Positions 56,079 to 64,000 of a DNA stretch of 64,000 nucleotides are shown here, in pieces. Below the pieces are notes generated by a model. The model did not search any database and had not been told where the DNA came from. It worked only from the letters and a program-made list of their open reading frames with translations. The stretch is from Ischnura elegans (Eukaryota > Arthropoda > Insecta > Odonata > Coenagrionidae): positions 67,030,472 to 67,094,471 of the forward strand of contig NC_060257.1 of the NCBI RefSeq assembly GCF_921293095.1. Reading direction: 5' to 3'. The position numbers and the translations under genes are program-made. Numbering within the stretch: the first letter of the stretch is position 1; every line of letters begins with the position of its first letter.

Positions 56079-57435
56079 ACATCTACATACTACCCCGGAA
56101 GCCGCCTAAGCGGCGTGTGGCAGGGGGTGTTAGGACACCAGCCATTTACACATAAAAAGGATACGCTCCAACGAAATTATGACCGGCATTAATCAAAGTC
56201 CTTTATGGTTGGGGGAAAAATGAATTCACATATCTATCCGTTGGACAAAATATCTCTCTTATTTATCCCTTCTGTCGGACCTGGAAATATAGTGGGGCTA
56301 ATATTATGTTCTCCGTGTCGCTCTTAAATATATCCATTCTCAATTGTTCAAACAATATAAGCCTAGCGCGCAGCCACCGAGTCTCTAGCGGCTCCCAGCC
56401 TAATTCGCTTAACACCTGGGTAACGCTGTCTGTACGACCGTAGCAGTTTTGGACGAGCCGCGCAGCCTTCCTTTGTATTTTATTCAGTTCGCGGACCAAA
56501 TCTTTCTGTACTGGATCCTATACGCTCGCTGCATATTCAAGGTGCGGTCGGACGAGTGCGAAATAGCACCTTTCTTTTACTTTTTCATTCGAAAATCTTC
56601 CAACAATACGCTTGAGGAATTCTAATTTCTTCAGGGCTATGCTGTAAATATTCCTTATGTGTGTTCCCCACGAGAGGTTCAAGGTTATCGTAGGTACTTC
56701 ATTTCGCCTGTTGCATTTATGTTAATACCATCCACAGCATAAACATGGTAAAAGTTGGACGAACTCTGCAAAAAATGTACCGACATGCATTAGCTCAGAT
56801 TAAGTTTGAGTCCCCACTCTTGGCTCCACAAATGAACATTGTTTAAATCCGATCATAGAATTTCATAGTCAGAGTGATTACTAATTTCGTGATAGATGAC
56901 AGCGTCGTCAGCAAATAAAAGTATTTTACTCATAATCCGGGAGCAGAGGTCATTAATGTATGTAATGAACAAAAGGGGGCCGATCACACTTCATTGTGGA
57001 ACACCTGCTGTCACTTTAACTACATCAGAGCTAATTCCGTCAAGAACTTATTGTTTACGATCATTCAGAAAGCCGCGAATCCAGTTTATCACCGTTTCGT
57101 TTAGTTCGCATGACTGTAATTTGTAAAAAAAGTTTATTGTGAGGTACAGTGTCGAAAGCTTAAAATCTAGAAATAATGCATCAACTTGTCTTTTCGATTC
57201 CCCAGATTTGAGAACGTCGTGAAGAAATAGCGCGAGCTGTGTTTTACATGATCTACCTTTTCTGAATCCGTGCTGACAGCCATGGAGGAAGTTTCGACTA
57301 TCCAAGAAGTCATTTTATAGCTAACGACGACATGCTCAAGTATTTTGACTACGATCGATGTTAATGAAATTGGACGATAGTTGCCTGGGTCATGTCTGTC
57401 CCCCTTTTTGAGGACACGCGCAGGTATTCCCTCCG
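56079..57435 (-). mobile_element. CR1/Daphne-like LINE (family T), longest copy, 1.36 kb
   Basis: Minus strand, 5' to 3': RVLKKGDRHDPGNYRPISL (57364-57420), GCQHGFRKGRSCKTQLALFL, then a GVPQ-like box, SVIGPLLFITYINDLCSRI, LLFADDAVIYHEI with the catalytic FADD intact (56904-56915), then RKAARLVQNCYGRTDSVTQV and LGWEPLETRWLRARLILFEQ, then the 3' UTR and ACATCTACAT-type tail. It spans most of a reverse transcriptase and the C-terminal region but has stops and shifts, and no endonuclease. Clade inferred from wording only. Confidence 0.85.
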
Positions 57436-58509
57436 GGGTTAGTTTCTTATACTGCGGTTAGTGCCTTTTATACGGTTTTTGGTATAAGCGTATTTTTCAT
57501 TTTCTAATTTTTAGGGTTGAATTATGTAATCGATTAAACCAGAGCTGTTGACGAAATAACCGGCAACAAATTTACAACTATTGCCATCTATGGAGAAAAT
57601 TGAAAACTATAATATATTCTATTTTTATCACTTCTGCTGGAAATATGATGCATTTCTAAGATGATTATCCGTATCACCCTGAAATATTGTTATATCCCGA
57701 TTCTCTGCCCTAACCTTTTTCGCCTAAGAAGCACTTCCAAGGCCCCCTTTTCTGCTATTTTTCGCCCAAAACCTTCCATATTTTTATCTTTCTTACGCGT
57801 CGAAACTGCGCGCTGCGCGTCTGCTGTTAATTATCTGTTCATATTTATGATTAATTATTAATTAGATTATGACAGCTCAATATAAATATTTGGGATTTAA
57901 AACTACGTTTAAGGATATCACAAAGAGATTTATAGTTTTTGCATGACACTAATAAAGGTGAAAGTAGCAGTCTGACGAGTAGGATATCTATGAACGTTCC
58001 CAATAGCTAATTAAGGTACTAGAGGACTTTTTATATTACGTAACCTTTCATTACTATAATTGAAATTATGAGTTGGATGTACGTAAAATACAATAAATAT
58101 ATAAATAAATTGCTCAAGCTATCAAATGATCCGTTCTAATGATCTGGGAAGAATCCTATCGCTAAGTGAGATGTTCAGGTAACACCCACAACGTCTGTTA
58201 GTCAGCATCACGTACACTTTCTCGATTTCTTATGAACACACTCATTGGAAATGTTCGACCACAAGTCAAGTGGAACGCCCCCTGCATTTCGCAATGAGGC
58301 CAGCGAAGCTGAACTGAAGGCTTACTGCGAATGATAGCCATTAAAGTGATAGTATCCTTTCCTTCTCAAGGACTGTCGTGCATCGTGTACACTGAATGAG
58401 AGACGGATAAACAAACACGATCGGAATTAGAAGGGTATTTTGCGGGGAAATTTCCATCCGCGGTAGAATGGCGAAAAATGTCCTGCTGTATATAAAGTAG
58501 CATCATATA
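57436..58509. other. Intergenic, nothing recognised
   Basis: AT-rich, no element ends or coding segments supported. Confidence 0.35.
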
Positions 58510-58717
58510 CAAGGGCATACCAAGAATCAAAACTAGGGGGGGGGGGTAATCCACGGTTGTTCAAGTTGTAGGTAAGATTTAAGCATGGAAAAGGTGAATG
58601 AAATCAGCATTTTTTTATTAGTTTTCAAAACTATTTGCTTGGAAAAATGTTATTTTCTTTAAAGACATTTGCGATTTTTGCTTCTGGGGGGAGAGCATCT
58701 GCCCCCTCCTGTCCATG
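58510..58717. mobile_element. hAT-like MITE, family H, copy 2 (208 bp)
   Basis: Left end CAAGGGCATACCAAG; right end inward CATGGACAGGAGG. Flanks ATCATATA (58502-58509) and ATTCTATA (58718-58725) match at 6 of 8. GAAGCAAAAATCGCAAATG on the minus strand is shared with 19108-19467. G and C runs inside both ends. Confidence 0.75.
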
Positions 58718-59040
58718 ATTCTATAAGGTAATCAACTGCAGAAAACCATTAGCATTTTTAACCTCTCGAGACCCAAAAATACGCTGTCATGAATTCGGTC
58801 AATTTCTATGCTTTTATAGGTTAATTAGAATAATTTGGACAAAAATTTACAAATTTTTTCAAACCCATTTCCGCCCAGAAAACTTTCTGCTTGCGATTAT
58901 GAAGATATTTATGTATTTTGCTCCATTAACAGTTGTCTTTAGCAATCCAGTGAATTATTTTGGTAATACATCAAGTTGTTTCTTCAAAATGAACTGTAGC
59001 CATACAGCTACCTACACTGGGTGGTAACGAGGTCAGAAAG
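58718..59040. other. Intergenic spacer between two hAT-like MITEs
   Basis: No feature recognised. Confidence 0.3.
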
Positions 59041-59302
59041 CAGTGGCGTTGCCTGGAATTTTGCTAGGGGGGGTCCTAAACCAGGAGGAAATTTTTTGAA
59101 AAACAGGGTACAAAAGTAGATGGTTTTAAACTAATTTTAACACTTTTCATAATCGAAAAAAATTCATTTGCTGAAGAAATATTTCGTAAATTCATGATTT
59201 TACAATAGTTCTGCTATGAAGGAAAATAATTGTGTTTTCATGTTCCAAGGGGGGTGTCCGGGGGCGGATCCCCCGGACCCTCCCCCCCTGGCTACGCCAC
59301 TG
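59041..59302. mobile_element. hAT-like MITE, family A, copy 2 (262 bp)
   Basis: Ends CAGTGGCGTTGCCTGG and, inward from the right, CAGTGGCGTAGCCAGG. Flanks TCAGAAAG and TTAGAGTG match at 5 of 8. Interior is the inverse of 43621-43887 with good similarity. Confidence 0.85.
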
Positions 59303-59734
59303 TTAGAGTGTAATGTTGCTCAATGTCTACGAGTGACCTTGATGTAAAGGGTGATTCTATAGGGAGAGCATATTTTTGGATGAAGGAAAGTCAAAATAAT
59401 TTATAAAAGCCCATTTCCTGTTTACTTTCACAAAACTTGCATATAATTTGCTGACAGTAGGTGTTAATACATAATTTCCATTTCGCACCCCTCTCTTTCC
59501 GTCAAAGAGCTTCTTTTGACAGGCTTCGAAAGTAAACTAATAATTGGGTTAAGTTATTGCAAGCTTCAGCAACGCATTTGTGGAAGTTCGATAACCAAAG
59601 GGAGCGCAGATTTTCAAGAGCTTCATATGCTCAGAATGGTAGGATGTAGCCATATGGCTAGGGTGGGCGGAAGCGGGATAATTTCCCTAACGAATATTTG
59701 GAGGAGGCTGAAAATTTATTTGGAGACCATCAGC
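59303..59734. other. Intergenic spacer
   Basis: No feature recognised. Confidence 0.3.
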
Positions 59735-60003
59735 TTAGGTAATTTTCACCACGAGGAAGGGTGAAGAGAAACCAGGCATCGGCGTTAGCCTGCTCTTAAC
59801 GAAAGGCGCCAAGGGGACCACAGCTTAACGTCCCATCCGACGGACAGAGTGCTATGTTTAAAGTGCTCTCCACAAATCCCTGAGGCAATAATCGGGATAT
59901 CTGAGAAAATTCGACGCCACCGTCGGGATATGAACCTACAGGGTGGTAAGCCATCACTTTAGCAACCATACCAACCCGAACCCCAATTATCCAAACAAAA
60001 GAG
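59735..60003 (-). mobile_element. tRNA-derived SINE, near full length
   Basis: Minus strand: head GGGTTGGTATGGTTGCTAAA with box B-like GGTTCATATCCCG, then body blocks CTCTGTCCGTCGGATGGGAC, GTTAAGCTGTGGTCCCCTTG, AAGAGCAGGCTAACGCCGAT and TTCACCCTTCCTCGTGG. The body is shared with 30716-30895 and the head with 39785-39872. No coding capacity; mobilised by a LINE, which one is unknown. Confidence 0.75.
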
Positions 60004-61854
60004 TAGAATTTGCCTCTCATCTTAATATTAATTCAGAAAAACTCTGTGCTGCAAGGTCATCCATACACGCTAATGTGTGATAACGAATTATAATGCAAAT
60101 GAGCGTGCTGTCTTATAGTCTATTTCTAGTAGGAATATATTAATTAATTACTTAATTATATAATATAAATATCGTTCAAAAGTAATATCATAAATTCAAA
60201 TACTATTTAAATCCACTTCCAACCACTGACTGACCGATTCACACAAATTTTCGGGGCGAACGAGGCGAGATACGAATCAACCCCCTATAAAATCGTCCCC
60301 TAGACCCTAGGAATAAATTTCGAATAACTAAATTTTCATTCCATTACTGTATTGTCATTTGTCTCTATGCCTCTACTTTTTGGGGAATTTGGCTATCAAA
60401 AAGTATATTTTCAAAATTGTCATTTTTTGAATCTAGATCACGTCGGGAAATTAATTTTTAGACCGATTTTGATCGCACTTTTAATTTTGACCCAATCGCG
60501 CAATTTCACTATTTCGTGAATTATTATCTCAAAAAAACGTAAGGAGATACGGTGTTGCGTCACGGGGTTCAACAATAATTGTAAGAACTGGCAGGGTGAC
60601 CAGAGAAGGCCGCAGTCTAAAGCAAGTTAAATTATAAAACTGCATGTGGGTCAAAATATTTCGGATATTGTGGAGAGGCTCTCCTATTCTCCACTGGCAA
60701 AGAAAATGGCAACATTCCCATCTTTTACGTGGGGGTATTGAAAAGTAAGGTCTCCTATTTAAAAAAAATTGAAAATAAATTTATTCTCAACTTTGCGTGT
60801 ATCACTGGAAAGGCATAAAAATGCCGAAAACAAGCACACAATTTAAAGAGAAGTAAGCCCTCTTTACAGGCTTTTTTAGTAAGACAAAGTAAAATGAGAA
60901 TTATTTAAATATTTTGAAAGAAATCATGTCGACTTTTATGAAAAATTTATATTCAAGTCCAATCGAGAATAGTATTCAAAAATCTAGAATCAAAGCGGAA
61001 AATCAAGAACAAAATCAAGGCTTTAGCGGAGAGCTGGTATTCACACCGAGAAAGAAGATAAATTATTGCACTTGGTTCGGGAAAGTTTTTATCAATGTCA
61101 TAGAATAACTTAATTGCTTCATAGGATCAAACTTTACAATGTATCATAATTATTTTAATTGTATAACAGTTTTATAAACAAATTAGGTTGGACCTATACC
61201 CAAGATTTTCTAAGAATATGAAACTAACAGTAAATCTGCAATTTCATTTCAAAATTCTATGAAAGTAGGGTGCGGAATATAAATAAGGATAAACTGCTTT
61301 TAAAATGTTTCCTGCGGGAGTTCTTATGTCGTCAACAGCTTGAAATGGTTAAAGCGAGAAATTTGCCGCCCCGCATTTGGGTCAATTTGTGTAACTCAAT
61401 TATTTAGCCTATGTCCCACTCTCTACCTTACTCATGACTCACAGTTTATGACTGCGGCAAAGTAAATCGTTAGGAGAAGATTCACTCAGGTATCTACCCT
61501 CCAAAACCCATGGTAAATGAGTTCGCCATCAATTCTTGCGCAAGTAATCCCGCGCAAATTGACAGCAAGGTTTCCGCTTAGGGTTTTCCGTATTTCGACG
61601 GTGACCGTGGGTTAAGATTACGTAACGATTATTCGAAGAGTCATCAACACTTCGTAGTTCACTAATCCCCATTACTTCTTCTCGAACCCGTGCATTCCCA
61701 GCCCCCCTTCTTAAGTCGTCCCTCGAGGTAGGAAAGGTAACCCATGGAAGTCCAGTCGCGTACATAACATATACTAGGTGTTTCAGGAAGAATATGTGGA
61801 GGATATGAAGGAGACTATTTTATGCATTACTTTCCATGCACATTGTGTGGCAGC
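60004..61854. other. Intergenic, nothing recognised
   Basis: AT-rich, with short open frames (60914-61108, 61529-61765) that show no motif. No terminal repeats found. Confidence 0.35.
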
Positions 61855-63076
61855 CCCTTAGTTACTGTGCTATGGCAACGCAACCATTTTTGGATACACT
61901 TTGCTGCTACCTTAGGTACGGTTTTTCATTGGTATCCAGCCTTATTTTACTTAATACTCTGGATTTATTTTTGAAATTTAAGGATTAAGGATTTATTTGA
62001 CAAAGATGGTAAACTTGTCACCGAAAATATTGACAAATCTAACACGTTAAATTCCCACTTCGAAAGTGTATACACCACGAACGATACTGAATTTAATTTA
62101 TATATCCCATATACTGAGGAAACGATGGAAGAAACCTCTATAAAACGCGATGGGATAAGTAAACAACTTCAATCGATAAAGATAATACTCGGTGGCTGCG
62201 CGCTAGGCTTAGATTGCTTGAACAATTGAGAATGGATGTCTTTATGGGCGACACAGAACATAATATTAGAGCCCCACTATATTTCCAGGTCCGACAGAAG
62301 CGATAAATTAAGAGAAATATTTTGCCGAACGGAAAGATATAAGAATTCGCATTTCCCCCAAACCATAAAGGACTTTAATAAATGCCAGTCGAAATTTCGT
62401 TGGAGCATTTCCTTTTTACGAGCTAATGGCTGGCGTCCTAACACCCCCTGCCGTACGCCGTTTAGGCGGCTTGCGGGCTAGTATGTAGATGAAGGTGGGA
62501 TGAAAATGAGCGATTAAAATTGTCTGAAATAATCAACCTTTGAGCGAGTATCAACAATAAGATTGCCCAATCTCACCCATTTTGACAAATTTTTTTTTCT
62601 CATCTGCAGAGAAACTGGCGCCTTCGCAACTTCTTTTTTAATTTATAGTTTTATCACTCACTTACTTATTTGGAAGCTTGGAATAACTCTCTCAGTGAAC
62701 CAGGCGGGTCGGCCAAAAGGGGCCTTAATAGCTTCCTTATCGCACAGCGCCTATGGCACGGAATTGAATGATTCATTCATTCAAATTCGGGGATGCGTGA
62801 AAACACATGGGGTCGCGACCCCTTAGTTACTAAGCTATGGCAACGCAATCAGTTTTTGGATGCACTTTACAGTTACCATGGAAACGGTTTATCTTGGGTA
62901 TCCAACATTTTCGGAATTTTATTTTACACTCTGAATTTTTAAGGACATTAATTTAGGTTGGAAGAAAATCTGCGATAGTAATTATCTGGAACAATTAAGT
63001 ATTACTAATAATATACTAAGTTAAACGAGACCTTTGTGCGAGTATCAACAATACGATTGAGCAATTTCACCCATCA
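61855..63076 (+). repeat. Direct duplication: one unit with, one without a LINE insertion
   Basis: Block 1 (CTTAGTTACT...GCTATGGCAACGCAA, TTTTTGGAT) occurs at 61857-61985 and 62822-62955; block 2 (CGAGTATCAACAATA...TTGCGCAATTTCACCCAT-like) at 62538-62582 and 63031-63076. Order is the same in both units. In unit 2 about 75 bp separate the blocks; in unit 1 the same spacer holds a LINE copy (about 61985-62488). Confidence 0.6.
61985..62488 (+). mobile_element. CR1/Daphne-like LINE (family T), internally deleted copy
   Basis: Starts with DKDGKLVTENIDKSNTLNSH and ETMEETSIKRDGISKQLQSI, the region before the reverse transcriptase, then jumps at about 62187 straight to RWLRARL and the C-terminal end (MDVFMGDTEHNILEPHYI in shifted frames). 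The whole reverse transcriptase core is deleted. It ends in the family tail GTATGTAGATG. The only plus-strand copy of this family in the window. Confidence 0.8.
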
Positions 63077-63084
63077 AAATCATC

Positions 63085-63475
63085 ACTGGGTAGCAACCCT
63101 AAGACTGGTTTGACGCAGCTCTCCACTCAATTCTCCTATCATATAATCTTTTCACACCTACGTATTTCTTCTCTTTCATAACTTCCTTTACTTGTTCCAT
63201 ATATTTTGTTCGAGGTCTTCCTTTCCGTTCTTGCCTTCCACTTGTCCCTCGACGATAGTATTAATCAGGCCATCATGTCTCAAGATGTGGCCTATAAGTT
63301 TGCTCCATCTTCTTATCAAGGTTTTCATGAGGATTCTCTTCTCTCCTACCCTTCTTAGGACTTCCTCATTACTAACTCTGTCGATCCATTTGATCCTCAT
63401 CATTCTTCTGTAGCACCACATTTCGAAGGCCTCTATCCTTGCTTTCTCCACAGCTGTCACTTTTTCGATTGATTG
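63085..63475 (-). mobile_element. RTE-like LINE, C-terminal end and 3' tail
   Basis: Minus strand: ARIEAFEMWCYRRMMRIKWI, DRVSNEEVLRRVGEKRILM, KLIGHILRHDGL and TIVEGQVEGKNGK, an open run of 90 codons, then a frameshifted RRIEWRAASNQS-like end and the tail CCCAGTGATGATG. The same family as 41190-41780, here with the 3' end preserved. 5'-truncated. Confidence 0.8.
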
Positions 63476-63544
63476 TTTCAGACAATTATCTTATAATCTT
63501 CCAACAGACATATTGATATATAATTTTAGAAATTGATTATGACT

Positions 63545-63785
63545 GGAATCCGCCAAAATAGGCATGTGGCGAGGGGTGTTAAAATGCCATCCGTAAACCT
63601 GCTAGAGAATCCAAAAAAGGTTGGAAAAATTTTGGCGTGAATTTTTAGTGAATTGGTCGCTATAGTTTAGTTCGACCGAAAATTTAACTGCTTGGAGGAA
63701 AAATGAACATGGATATACAGTGCGATTCAAAGATGATGTTCTCCGTGTCCCTCTAAAATATATATTCTTAATTGCTCGATCAATC
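63545..63785 (-). mobile_element. CR1/Daphne-like LINE (family T), decayed 3' end
   Basis: GGCATGTGGCGAGGGGTGTT and GATGATGTTCTCCGTGTCCC match the 3' region of other copies; the ACATCTACAT tail itself is lost. Confidence 0.6.
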
Positions 63786-63811
63786 TATGAGCCGGTTTCA
63801 TAATGACATGC

Positions 63812-63960
63812 GCTAACTATAATATGCTACTGCCTCTCACTTTACTCAGCGGTGGCTAGATGTTCTGGTTAGCTCGAAGTCTTAATTTATAAGGAAGCTA
63901 GCCAGAACTTTCAGCCACGTCCAGATAAAGTGAAGGGCTGTATAATCTTACGGTTAGACT
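63812..63960. repeat. Foldback element, about 60-bp arms
   Basis: TCACTTTACTCAGCGGTGGC...TTCTGGTTAGCT and its inverse AGCTAGCCAGAACTTTCAGC...AAAGTGA form imperfect arms around a 20-bp loop. Confidence 0.6.
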
Positions 63961-64000
63961 TACCAGACTTGAAGACTAGTACGTAGCCTACGAGTGTCTA

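Noticed and set aside
56896-57126. 76-codon plus-strand frame
   Set aside because: Antisense shadow of the LINE reverse transcriptase including its FADD box.
31118-60003. Further tRNA genes at 31118, 39785, 49495, 53005 and 59935
   Set aside because: Box A and B resemble tRNAs but none folds; two share body sequence or head wording with a SINE.
63192-63413. 73-codon plus-strand frame
   Set aside because: Antisense shadow of the well-kept LINE ORF on the minus strand (63188-63460).

Overview
The window is nuclear DNA of an animal, almost certainly an arthropod and probably an insect. It is AT-rich and gene-poor, and ageing mobile elements fill much of it. The only gene I recognise is at the left edge: three minus-strand coding exons of SCAPER (S-phase cyclin A-associated protein in the ER), with phase-matched splice sites. 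A tRNA-Lys(UUU) gene lies near 16.4 kb. I see no bacterial features, operons or CRISPR array.

Layout: 0-1 kb, 5' exons of SCAPER. 2-4 kb, an RTE-like LINE relic split by a hAT-like element that is itself split by an 861-bp inverted-repeat element. 5-7 kb, two piggyBac-type elements bounded by TTAA. 8.7-9.9 kb, a diverged tandem duplication. 11-20 kb, two relics of one hAT transposase (one with a MITE in it), two nearly identical LINE tails around the tRNA-Lys gene, and a pogo/Tigger-type element. 20-20.5 kb, the end of a Helitron helicase. 21-23 kb, Penelope-like inverted arms and a palindromic tandem repeat. 27.1-30.2 kb, a 3-kb PIF/Harbinger transposon with a Myb/SANT gene, the first exon of a HARBI1-type transposase and a Penelope GIY-YIG fragment inside it. 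34-36.5 kb, two large foldbacks. 38-42 kb, LINE relics, including the C-terminus of a LINE with a restriction-like endonuclease. 43-64 kb, more MITEs, SINEs, foldbacks and CR1/Daphne-like LINE copies.

No recognisable transposase or reverse transcriptase gene is intact. The value of the window is its insertion history. In several places an insertion can be proved from target-site duplications, an uninterrupted sister copy or a reading frame that becomes continuous without the insert. There are also at least twelve long inverted repeats, several carrying a CTGATGA...GAAAC core like the hammerhead motifs known from Penelope-like elements. Four short open segments look coding but are unidentified (17.9, 20.9, 34 and 40.3 kb). 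Clade names for decayed elements rest on motif reading alone, without alignment or database search.
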